A stretch of 64,000 bases of DNA from the NCBI GenBank assembly GCA_942492965.1, contig OW818656.1, forward strand, positions 1,302,001 through 1,366,000, written 5' to 3'. A program made the position numbers and the translations under genes. The notes below the pieces were generated by a model. It had not been told where the DNA came from, did no database searches, and worked only from the letters and a program-made list of their open reading frames with translations. The stretch comes from Sphingosinicella sp942492965. Lineage in GTDB: Bacteria; Pseudomonadota; Alphaproteobacteria; Sphingomonadales; Sphingomonadaceae. Below are positions 1 through 7,073 of this stretch, one piece after another (position 1 is the first letter of the stretch; the number at the start of each line of letters is the position of its first letter).

Positions 1-206
1 TCATCCTCCCCGGCCTCGCCGATTCACGCGAGTTGTTCTTCAAGGCGCTTCTGATTTCCGACGTGTTCTTCTCGCTGTCGGTCGCCGATCACGATCGCGT
101 CACCGATGAAGCGCTCGCCGAAGCGAAGCTCGCGATGATCTCGTACCTGCGCGCCTACCTGCCGACCCGTCTTGCGCGCGTCGGCGAAACGGATGCAGCC
201 GCCTAA
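1..206 (+). CDS. TetR-like transcriptional regulator, C-terminal fragment
   Basis: The frame is open from base 3 to a TAA at 204-206 and gives about 67 residues; the start lies before the window. The fragment is helical, with leucine- and alanine-rich stretches (ISDVFFSLSVAD, then AEAKLAMISYLRAYL), as in the ligand-binding and dimerisation domain of TetR/AcrR regulators, and it ends in a short polar tail. The DNA-binding domain is not visible, so the family is inferred from the style of the C-terminus only. Its stop codon overlaps the stop of the convergent Lrp gene. Another all-helical protein cannot be excluded. Confidence 0.5.
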   Translation, partial: ILPGLADSRELFFKALLISDVFFSLSVADHDRVTDEALAEAKLAMISYLRAYLPTRLARVGETDAAA

Positions 207-673
207 GCGGGCATCCCGCTCACCGGAACGGGCGTTGCCTTCATCTGCTCCATCGAGAAGGTGGAGCTGACGTCCGACAGCCCCGGCACCTCGCTGATCA
301 GCTGCTGATAGACGCGGTCGTAGTGCTGGATATCGCGCACCAGCATCTTCAGCAGATAGTCGACATCGCCGCTCATCCGGTGGCATTCCACGATCTCGGG
401 GATCGCGCGAATCGCCGCGGCGAACCGCTCAAGCCACGCCTTGTCGTGCGCCGAGATGCGAATCGAAACGAACACCGTCATCGCGAGGCCCAGCGCCGGC
501 GCGTTCACCACCGCGACGCGACGCTCGATGATTCCGGCCTCCTCCATCTGCCGGATGCGGCGCCAGCACGGATTTGCCGACAGCGCGACCCGCTCCCCGA
601 TCTCCTGGATCGAGAGCGTGGCGTCGCGTTGCAGGATTTCAAGGATCGCCCTGTCTTTGGAATCAAGTTTCAT
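203..673 (-). CDS. Lrp/AsnC family transcriptional regulator
   Basis: This 156-residue protein has the normal Lrp length. Residues 1-60 form the winged helix-turn-helix: it opens MKLDSKDRAILEILQRDA and continues with IQEIGERVALSANPCWRRI as the recognition region. Residues 65-145 match the RAM effector/oligomerisation domain, including the conserved VECHRMSGDVDYLLKM segment. Such proteins bind DNA as dimers to octamers and often respond to amino acids. The ATG at 673 is the natural N-terminus of the family. The gene diverges from the hydrolase at 830 across 156 bases, so that region may hold its operator; no clear palindrome was picked out. The ligand cannot be read from the sequence. Confidence 0.93.
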   Translation of the reverse strand: MKLDSKDRAILEILQRDATLSIQEIGERVALSANPCWRRIRQMEEAGIIERRVAVVNAPALGLAMTVFVSIRISAHDKAWLERFAAAIRAIPEIVECHRMSGDVDYLLKMLVRDIQHYDRVYQQLISEVPGLSDVSSTFSMEQMKATPVPVSGMPA

Positions 674-829
674 GGTTTCAGGATATCCGGGATTTGGGTT
701 CCAAAATGACCTCTAATCTGCACAGACCCGGTGTTGAACCGTTTTCTATAAGGGCTGCAACGTTTTCTTTTTTGCATTGTCTACTCTTTAACTTGAATAT
801 ATTCTCTACTAGTTGAGTGGAGATATTCG

Positions 830-1438
830 ATGAGCAACATCGCGACACCCCGCGTGCTGATCGTGCCAGGCTATGGCAATTCAGGCCCGCGGCACTGGCA
901 GACGCTATGGGAACAAGCGCGCCCCAACGCCGCGCGCGCCGACCTCGGCAACTGGGATCAGCCGAGACGCACCGGATGGGTCGGTCGTCTCGACGCCGCG
1001 ATCAGAGCATCCTCCGCCCCTGTCATCCTCGTCGCCCACAGCCTCGGCTGTCTCGCGGCCGCATGGTGGGTCGCCGAGCACGGCCAGCGCTACGGCAGGC
1101 CCGTCGCCGGTGCGCTCCTCGTCGCGCCGCCCGATTGCGAGCAAGAGGAGGGCGGCCGCTTCGACACCTTCCGCGGTCTGCCGAACGTGTTCCTGCCCTT
1201 CCCGTCGATCGTCGTCGCCAGCCGCAGCGATCCCTATGCCGAATTCTCGTGGGCCAGCTTCCTTGCCCGCAGCTGGGGTAGCTTTTTCGTGGACGCGGGG
1301 GACTGCGGCCATATCAATGCCGATTCCGGCATCGGCGACTGGCCGTTCGGCGCGCGCCTGCTCGACCGCCTCATCTTCGCTGCGAAGGGCCGCGAGCGCC
1401 CGCATGTCGAGCCGCGCCAGCACTGCGCGGCGCTCTGA
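830..1438 (+). CDS. RBBP9/YdeN-type alpha/beta serine hydrolase
   Basis: A 202-residue protein of the small RBBP9/YdeN hydrolase family. It begins with the usual first strand and oxyanion region (VLIVPGYGNSGPRHWQ). The nucleophile elbow is AHSLG, with Ser71. A late Asp lies in SRSDPY, and a His in GDCGHINADSG, completing a plausible catalytic triad. There is no signal peptide, so it should be cytoplasmic. Substrates of this family are mostly unknown; esterase-like activity is the usual assumption. It is followed after 29 bases by a DUF2292 gene and then by a TonB-dependent receptor, all on the same strand, so the three may be co-transcribed. Confidence 0.9.
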   Translation: MSNIATPRVLIVPGYGNSGPRHWQTLWEQARPNAARADLGNWDQPRRTGWVGRLDAAIRASSAPVILVAHSLGCLAAAWWVAEHGQRYGRPVAGALLVAPPDCEQEEGGRFDTFRGLPNVFLPFPSIVVASRSDPYAEFSWASFLARSWGSFFVDAGDCGHINADSGIGDWPFGARLLDRLIFAAKGRERPHVEPRQHCAAL

Positions 1439-1467
1439 CACATCGCCATCATCCGGGGGACATCCAC

Positions 1468-1629
1468 ATGACCGAAGCCACACCGCAGCCCGTCACGTCG
1501 ACTGAGGAAGCTCTGCAAACCATCCGCGAAGCGCTCGGGCGCCTTCGCTACGGCACGATCACGCTCACCGTTCACGATGCGCGGATCGTCCAGCTCGACA
1601 TCACCGAGAAGCGTCGCTTCCCGGCCTGA
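1468..1629 (+). CDS. DUF2292 (YezD/OscA-like) small protein
   Basis: A 53-residue protein starting MTEATPQPVTSTEEALQTIR and ending in a short strand-rich core (LRYGTITLTVHDARIVQLD, then ITEKRRF). The pattern AL..LRYGTI.L.V.....VQ....EK.R is the signature of the DUF2292 family. Members are linked by genome context to sulfur assimilation, and the Pseudomonas OscA protein, which I believe belongs here, was connected with organosulfur use. The biochemical role is unknown. A GGGGGA stretch 8 bases before the ATG is the likely ribosome site. The position between a hydrolase and a TonB receptor suggests a nutrient-uptake unit; the sulfur link is inference. Confidence 0.8.
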   Translation: MTEATPQPVTSTEEALQTIREALGRLRYGTITLTVHDARIVQLDITEKRRFPA

Positions 1630-1700
1630 ACTGTATCCACCTACCAGGTACCGACCGGACCACCGGAGGCGCCGCGATCCATCACACAGGGAGTCTTAAA

Positions 1701-4151
1701 ATGATCGCGCGTCTTCTGTTCACGGCTGCGGCGGTTACGCCGTGGCTCATCCATGCTGCACCCGTCTTTGCCGAAGAGGCAGCCGATGCCTACGAGGCAG
1801 CCGATCCCGGCGACGCCATCGTCGTCACCGCCCGTCGTCGCGCGGAAAACCTGCAGGACATTCCGGTCGCGGTCGCCGTCGTCGGCGGCGAGGCGCTCGA
1901 TGCGCAGGGCACTTACAACATCAGCAAGCTGACGCAGTTGCAGCCGACGCTGCAGTTCTTCTCCACCAATCCGCGCAATACGTTCATCAACATTCGCGGC
2001 ATCGGCGCACCGTTCGGCCTCACCAACGACGGTTTCGAGCAGGGCGTCGGCGTCTACATCGATCAGGTTTATTACAACCGCATCGCCTCGGCGACGCTCG
2101 ATTTCGTCGATGTCGAGCAGATCGAGGTGCTGCGCGGCCCGCAGGGAACGCTTTACGGCAAGAACACGACGGCCGGCGCGATCAACATCACGACGCGCGC
2201 ACCCAGTTTCGAATTCGAAGGCAAGGCGGAAGTCTCGCTCGGTAATTACAATTTCAAGCAAGCCAAAGCGTCGGTCTCGGGTCCGATCACGGAAAACCTC
2301 GCCGCGCGGCTCAGCCTGTCGAGCACCGACCGCCGCGGCACGATCTACAACGTCGCCACCGACACGTGGATCAACTCGCAGGACAATATCGGTATCCGCG
2401 GCGCGCTGCTTTGGGAACCGAGCGACGATCTCAGCATCACCTTCGCCGGCGATTTCAATCTCCAGGACCCGATCTGCTGCGGCCAGCTCTACGCGCGCGT
2501 GGGCACCACGCAGCGCGCGCTCAATCGCCAGTATGCGGCACTCACCGCGTTGTTCCCCGGCTATCAGGTGCCGAGCACGAATCCCTTCGACCGCCTGACC
2601 GATCTCAATGCCGATCTCGCTGCCCGCAATGAGCTTGGCGGACTGTCGCTGCGTGCCGAGTGGGATCTCGGTGCGGGCACGCTCACCTCGGTCACCGCAT
2701 GGCGCTACTGGCACTGGGGGCCGAAGAACGATCGCGATTTCACGGGTCTGCCCGTCTACACGAAGGTCAACAACCCGACAGTGCAGAACCAGTATACGCA
2801 GGAACTGCGCTACGCCCATGAAGCGGAAAAGCTGGATTTCGTCCTCGGCGCCTTCGCCTTCTATCAGGAGATCCGCACCAGCGGCATTCAGGAGACGGGC
2901 CCGGCGGCAAGCGCTTGGCTGCTCAACCCGACGAGTGCATTGTCGCGCAACCCGGCTGTCCTGAACGGGATCGTCGCGGAAAACGATATCCGCCTCGACA
3001 ACCTCAGCCTCGCCGCGTTCGGCAAGGTGAACTGGCACGTCACCGATACGCTCACGATCTCGCCCGGCATCCGCATCAACTACGACAAGAAGGAAGGCCT
3101 CTACGATTCCGTCGTGGTCGGCACCGCCTCCGATGGCACGCGCCAGCTCATCACCAACGATCCGACGCATCCCTATTACACCGATCCGTGGACGGCGGCG
3201 CAGCGCGGCACGCAGGCATCACAGTTCTTCGAGCCGAACTTCAGCGACTGGAATCTCTCCTACGACCTCAACATCGCCTACAAGGTGACGGACGATATCC
3301 TCGCCTACGCCACCTATGCGCGCTCGTTCAAAACAGGCGGCATCAACCTGAACGGCGTTCCCAGCCGATCCGACGGAACACCGGCACTCGAGGTTGCACA
3401 GATCAAGCCTGAAAAGGTCGATCATTTCGAAATCGGCCTGAAAACGCAGTTCTGGGATCGCGCGGCGACCTTCAACGTCAGCGCCTACTGGACAGAGATC
3501 AAGGACTTCCAGGCCAGCGTCATCAGCAACGTCAGCGGCAGCAACGTGCTGCGCGGTTACCTCGCGAATGCGGACAAGGTGCGCGTGCGCGGTATCGAGG
3601 CGGATTTCTCGGTCCGGCCGTCGGAACGCTTCAACGCCTATGTCAGCGGTGCGTTTACGGATCACGAATTCAAGAAGTTCGTCGATGCGCCCTGCCCACC
3701 CGAGCTGGCGGGCGGCACCACGGCCGCGCCCGGCCAGACACCGAGCGCACCCGGCACACCCGGCGGCACCAGCCCCGCGAACTGCGACGTCTCGGGCCAG
3801 TGGCTGCCCGGCGTATCGAAATGGGCGTTCTCGTGGGGCGCGGAATACAATGTTCCGGCAACCATCCTCGGCCGAGAGGGCGAAGCCTATCTCGGATACG
3901 ATGCCAGCTACCGCTCGAAGTTCTCTTCAAACGCATCGCGGTCAATCTACACGGATATCAGCGGCTATTCGCTGCACAACGTCCGCGCGGGTTTCCGCAC
4001 CGAGAGCTTCGATATCTTCGGCTGGGTGCGCAACGCCTTCGATCAGAATTATTTCGAATCGCTGGCGGTCACGCCGGGCAATACCGGCCTGATCTCCGCG
4101 CAACTCGGCGATCCGCAAACCTGGGGCGGCACGATCAAGTTCACGTTCTAA
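1701..4151 (+). CDS. TonB-dependent outer-membrane receptor
   Basis: An 816-residue outer-membrane transporter. A signal peptide (about residues 1-24, ending VFA) precedes a TonB-box-like stretch, DAIVVTARRR. The plug domain follows (about 45-165), with typical features: IPVAVAVVGG, the VGVYIDQVYY strand, and IEVLRGPQGTLYGKNTTAGAIN. The rest is a 22-strand barrel ending in GGTIKFTF with a terminal Phe, as needed for Bam insertion. A Pro/Gly/Thr-rich loop near residues 670-695 is probably extracellular. The IDQVYYNRI plug motif is common in sphingomonad receptors of unknown ligand. The neighbouring DUF2292 gene hints at a sulfur-containing substrate, but nothing in the protein proves it. Confidence 0.96.
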   Translation: MIARLLFTAAAVTPWLIHAAPVFAEEAADAYEAADPGDAIVVTARRRAENLQDIPVAVAVVGGEALDAQGTYNISKLTQLQPTLQFFSTNPRNTFINIRGIGAPFGLTNDGFEQGVGVYIDQVYYNRIASATLDFVDVEQIEVLRGPQGTLYGKNTTAGAINITTRAPSFEFEGKAEVSLGNYNFKQAKASVSGPITENLAARLSLSSTDRRGTIYNVATDTWINSQDNIGIRGALLWEPSDDLSITFAGDFNLQDPICCGQLYARVGTTQRALNRQYAALTALFPGYQVPSTNPFDRLTDLNADLAARNELGGLSLRAEWDLGAGTLTSVTAWRYWHWGPKNDRDFTGLPVYTKVNNPTVQNQYTQELRYAHEAEKLDFVLGAFAFYQEIRTSGIQETGPAASAWLLNPTSALSRNPAVLNGIVAENDIRLDNLSLAAFGKVNWHVTDTLTISPGIRINYDKKEGLYDSVVVGTASDGTRQLITNDPTHPYYTDPWTAAQRGTQASQFFEPNFSDWNLSYDLNIAYKVTDDILAYATYARSFKTGGINLNGVPSRSDGTPALEVAQIKPEKVDHFEIGLKTQFWDRAATFNVSAYWTEIKDFQASVISNVSGSNVLRGYLANADKVRVRGIEADFSVRPSERFNAYVSGAFTDHEFKKFVDAPCPPELAGGTTAAPGQTPSAPGTPGGTSPANCDVSGQWLPGVSKWAFSWGAEYNVPATILGREGEAYLGYDASYRSKFSSNASRSIYTDISGYSLHNVRAGFRTESFDIFGWVRNAFDQNYFESLAVTPGNTGLISAQLGDPQTWGGTIKFTF

Positions 4152-4208
4152 ACGCAGTTTGACCCTGCGGGCGGCTCGCTCGGCTTCATGTCGGGCGGGC
4201 CGTTCTCC

Positions 4209-4766
4209 TTATTGCTCGATCACCTTGAAGCGCGTCAGTTCGTGCGCCGGCTCGGCCCAGTCGGGTTTCAGCGCCGCCGCCTGCCGATAATCATCGTAGG
4301 CCTCGCGCACCCGGCCGAGCTTTTCGTGTGCGACACCGCGCGCATAGAGCGCGATCTCGGGCCGGTTCGGTGTCAGCGCAATGCCCCGCGACAGCAGATC
4401 GACCGCGACCGTCTCGCTGCCGCCGCGATGCAGCACAGCGATCCCCTTGTTCACATAGGCTTCGGCAAGATCGTCATCGATGCCGAGCGCGGTGTCGTAG
4501 TCGGCAATCGCGTTGGCATAATCGCGGCCCTGCATGAACAGGATGCCGCGGTTCACATGCGTCGCCGCCCGCTCGGAACTGGAGAGCTTGTCGAACTTCA
4601 GCGCAAAGTCGCAGTCCGCGAACGCCGCGCGTCCGGCCCGGTTGAACTCCGCCGCCTCGTAGCATTTGCGGGCATAGCCGTCGCCAAGAATGGTTACAGC
4701 CGCATCAGCGGCCCCGGCGGCAGGAAGCACGGCCAGAACGACCGCGAACCAATATCTCTTCGTCAT
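4209..4766 (-). CDS. Exported tetratricopeptide-repeat protein
   Basis: A 185-residue protein with a signal peptide (MTKRYWFAVVLAVLPAAG, cleavage near AADA). At least three TPR units follow: one around residues 65-97 (HVNRGILFMQGRDYANAIAD), one around 98-135 and one around 136-170 (ALYARGVAHEKLGRVREAYD). TPR arrays bind protein partners; this one should act in the periplasm. A single Cys at about residue 35 and another near 52 could form a disulfide. It converges on the TonB receptor and is not in an obvious operon. No specific function can be assigned. Confidence 0.85.
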   Translation of the reverse strand: MTKRYWFAVVLAVLPAAGAADAAVTILGDGYARKCYEAAEFNRAGRAAFADCDFALKFDKLSSSERAATHVNRGILFMQGRDYANAIADYDTALGIDDDLAEAYVNKGIAVLHRGGSETVAVDLLSRGIALTPNRPEIALYARGVAHEKLGRVREAYDDYRQAAALKPDWAEPAHELTRFKVIEQ

Positions 4767-4827
4767 GGCACCACCTCCCTATCAGGGAAACGATGCGGCG
4801 CAGTCTACACCCGAAAAGCCTTCGATC

Positions 4828-5025
4828 CTAGGCGATGATATCCGGCAGCAGCTGATCCCGCAGACTCTCGATTTCGTCCTTCAGCCGTAGCTTGCGTTTC
4901 TTCATCCGGGCGAGCTGGAGCTGGTCGCTGCCCGGCAGGATGCGGATGGCATCGATGGCGGCATCAAGATCGCGGTGTTCCTCGAGCAGCGACTCGAGGC
5001 GGGCCCTCACGTCGCTTTCATCCAC
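4828..5025 (-). CDS. YdcH-like DUF465 protein
   Basis: A 65-residue, almost entirely helical protein. It shows the DUF465 pattern: an N-terminal helix with LEEHRDLDAAID, then LARMKKRKLRLKDEIESL with the conserved K-KLRLKDEI core, and a short tail. These proteins form small coiled-coil hairpins and are abundant in alphaproteobacteria; their role is unknown. The DUF465 gene at 5272 is divergently oriented, so two family members flank the same 246-base intergenic region. Confidence 0.88.
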   Translation of the reverse strand: MDESDVRARLESLLEEHRDLDAAIDAIRILPGSDQLQLARMKKRKLRLKDEIESLRDQLLPDIIA

Positions 5026-5271
5026 GATGTCTGCACTCCGGCCGCCGGTTCGCGAGTCGTCTGGTCATGGCGCTACCATAAGCGCGCGCGCGACGGCTGC
5101 GAGTCGTTTTGATGCGCGGCCGGCATATCGCCCAGATTCTGGGGGCGAACCGACCCTGTCTCACCACAGATTGTGGTAAATGCGCACTTCATCTCTTCCC
5201 CGCTGACAAGCGTTTCGAAATGTGTTCCACTCGCTCATCCTGATGCACTTCAGAGCAAAGGAGATCGGACT

Positions 5272-5430
5272 ATGGTCGACGCACACCTGGCTGCGCTTTC
5301 GGAAAAACACGCAAATCTTGAAAGCCAGATTGATCAGGAAGTTCACCGACCGCTGCCCGACGAAATCCTCATCGCACAATGGAAAAAAGAAAAGCTGAGG
5401 CTCAAGGAGGTCATCTCCGGCATCCGCTAG
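5272..5430 (+). CDS. YdcH-like DUF465 protein, second copy
   Basis: A 52-residue protein (MVDAHLAALSEKHANLESQI...) with the family core WKKEKLRLKEVISGI. It is shorter than its divergent neighbour at 4828-5025 and keeps the same helix-turn-helix coiled-coil layout, with Pro in the turn (RPLPDEI). The start is supported by an AAAGGAG ribosome site 7-13 bases upstream. An in-frame upstream extension exists, but it lacks such a site and does not resemble the family. Function unknown. The two proteins are too different to be a recent duplication. Confidence 0.88.
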   Translation: MVDAHLAALSEKHANLESQIDQEVHRPLPDEILIAQWKKEKLRLKEVISGIR

Positions 5431-5497
5431 ACCGCGATCGCTTCAGGTTGATTCAACCTGAAGCGTGAATCGCTGTCTAAACTGTTGCTGACCTGGC

Positions 5498-6169
5498 TCA
5501 ACGCTGTTCGAGCGCTGGCGCATTGTCGTCGGCGCCCGGAAAGCGGCCGCCGTCGATGCCCGCAGCCATCATGGCGCGCGCGCCGCGCATGAGCCGTTCG
5601 AGTTCGGGCCGGTAGGGCGCATCCTTCGGGCTGCGCGCGTATAGATCCTGCCACACCTTGAGCGCTTCGTCCGGCTCGCCCGCCTGCAGCCATGCGAGGC
5701 CGAGGAAATAGGGCGGACCGGGGTGCGCGGGGTCGATCGCCGACGCCCTCCCGAACGCCAGCCGCGCGGCGGGCGTGATGAAGCCGTCGGCATGGCGCGT
5801 CAGCGCGTTGCCGAGCCCGACCCACAGGTCCGGCACATCGGGCATCGCCTTCGCGGCGAGGCTAAGCCCCTCGATCGCCTGCTCGGTCTTGCCCTGATGG
5901 CTGAGGATATCGGCGAACATCAGCCACGCGCCGACATCGCCCGTGTTCTGCAGGAGCCGCCGGCGCGCGGCTTCAAGCTGCGGCGCGGAGTCGGCATCGA
6001 TCGCGCGCGGCGGCGCGGGCTTGCTCGGCAGCGCCGGGTTGCTTGTCAGCAGATAACCCGCGAGCCCCGCGGCGAGTGCGAAACCCACCGGCAGCAGCGG
6101 CATCTTCATCCGCCACAGCACCGCGCCGGTCAGCAGCGTCAGCACGGCGATGGCGATCCAGCCGCTCAT
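5498..6169 (-). CDS. ccmI: CcmI/CycH-like TPR protein of cytochrome c maturation
   Basis: A 223-residue membrane-anchored TPR protein. Two N-terminal membrane segments (WIAIAVLTLLTGAVLW and LLPVGFALAAGLAGYLL) precede a periplasmic domain with TPR-like repeats (AWLMFADILSHQGKTEQAI; LWVGLGNAL; GPPYFLGLAWLQAGEPDEAL). In system I, CcmI/CycH holds the apocytochrome c tail and hands it to the CcmFH haem lyase. Its ATG overlaps the ccmH stop by ATGA, so it is the last gene of the ccm operon. It is shorter than two-part CcmI proteins and could be described as the CycH-type TPR module. The ATG at 6169 was chosen over an upstream in-frame ATG because it gives the membrane N-terminus and the overlap. 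Confidence 0.87.
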   Translation of the reverse strand: MSGWIAIAVLTLLTGAVLWRMKMPLLPVGFALAAGLAGYLLTSNPALPSKPAPPRAIDADSAPQLEAARRRLLQNTGDVGAWLMFADILSHQGKTEQAIEGLSLAAKAMPDVPDLWVGLGNALTRHADGFITPAARLAFGRASAIDPAHPGPPYFLGLAWLQAGEPDEALKVWQDLYARSPKDAPYRPELERLMRGARAMMAAGIDGGRFPGADDNAPALEQR

Positions 6170-6537
6170 GCGCCCTTCCTCCGGTAGAGCCGCCACACGG
6201 CGACAGCGCCGATCGCAAGGAACAGCAGCGGCGCCGCCCACAGCACGAGATTGGCACCCGTCTTCGGCGGATCGAAGGTCACGTAGTCGCCGTAGCGGCT
6301 AACGAGGTACGACTTCACCTGTTCGGGCGTTTCGCCCGCGGCGATCCGCTCGCGCACGACCGCGCGCATGTCCGCCGCCATGTCCGCGTCGCTGTCGGCG
6401 ATCGACTGGTGCTGGCAGACGAGGCAGCGCAGCTCGTGCATCAGCGCACGCGCCGCCGCCTCCTGCGCGGGCGGCAGCGCCGGCGCCTCTGCAGCGGCCG
6501 TGAGCGCCAGAAAGGCGAGCGGCAGCAGCGCCTTCAT
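6166..6537 (-). CDS. ccmH: Cytochrome c maturation protein CcmH
   Basis: A 123-residue thiol-disulfide protein that keeps the apocytochrome c CXXCH cysteines reduced for haem attachment by CcmF. It has a signal-like N-terminal segment (MKALLPLAFLALTAAAEA), the motif LRCLVCQHQSIADS with Cys38 and Cys41, the conserved VKSYLVSRYGDYVTFDPP segment, and a C-terminal membrane anchor (LVLWAAPLLFLAIGAVAVW). This is the short form lacking the CycH domain, which is encoded separately just downstream. ATGA overlaps join it to ccmG upstream and to the ccmI-like gene downstream. Confidence 0.96.
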   Translation of the reverse strand: MKALLPLAFLALTAAAEAPALPPAQEAAARALMHELRCLVCQHQSIADSDADMAADMRAVVRERIAAGETPEQVKSYLVSRYGDYVTFDPPKTGANLVLWAAPLLFLAIGAVAVWRLYRRKGA

Positions 6538-7073
6538 GAGCCCTTCGCCTCCTCGATATCCTTCAGAATCTCGGCCACCTGCTCGGGGCGGATCTGGCCG
6601 ATGTATTGCTTGCGGATGATGCCCTTGCCGTCGATCAGGAACGTCTCGGGCAGGCCCGACGCGCCGAGGTTCAGCACCGCCTTGCTGTTCGGGTCCATGC
6701 CGATGCGACGGAACGGGTCGCCGTGATCCTTCAGGAACGCCGTGATGTTCTCCGGCGTGTCGCGCACCGCGATGCCGTGGATCACCACGCCCTTGTCCGC
6801 GAGTGCCTTCAGCTGCGGCGCCTCCACGCGGCATGGCGCGCACCAGCTCGCGAACAGGTTCACGAGCGTCACCGTCCCTTGTCGAAGGTCGCCGTCGTTG
6901 AGGCCGGGGTGCAGTTCGTCCATGCCGACGAGGTCCATCGCGGGCACCGGCTTCCCCACCATCTTCGATACGACCACGCGCTGCTGCGGCGCGCCCATGC
7001 GGTAAACGGCAAGCGCCACGAAGCCGAGGAACATGAGGAGCGGCACGATCAGCGCAATGCGTCTTGCGGTCAT
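6534..7073 (-). CDS. ccmG: Thiol:disulfide interchange protein CcmG/DsbE
   Basis: A 179-residue periplasmic thioredoxin-fold protein anchored by one N-terminal helix (IALIVPLLMFLGFVALAVY). The active site is SWCAPC (Cys78, Cys81) in the usual VNLFASWCAPCRVEAPQL context. The DsbE-specific GLPETFLIDGKGIIRKQYIG segment is present, with its cis-proline loop. It reduces CcmH or apocytochrome c cysteines, using electrons from CcdA/DsbD. The ATG at 7073 overlaps the ccmF stop by ATGA; upstream in-frame codons encode no membrane segment. Confidence 0.96.
   Translation of the reverse strand: MTARRIALIVPLLMFLGFVALAVYRMGAPQQRVVVSKMVGKPVPAMDLVGMDELHPGLNDGDLRQGTVTLVNLFASWCAPCRVEAPQLKALADKGVVIHGIAVRDTPENITAFLKDHGDPFRRIGMDPNSKAVLNLGASGLPETFLIDGKGIIRKQYIGQIRPEQVAEILKDIEEAKGS

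Noticed and set aside
1641..3170. Minus-strand frame opposite the TonB receptor
   Set aside because: It has no motif and low-complexity acidic/basic alternation typical of antisense frames in GC-rich DNA.
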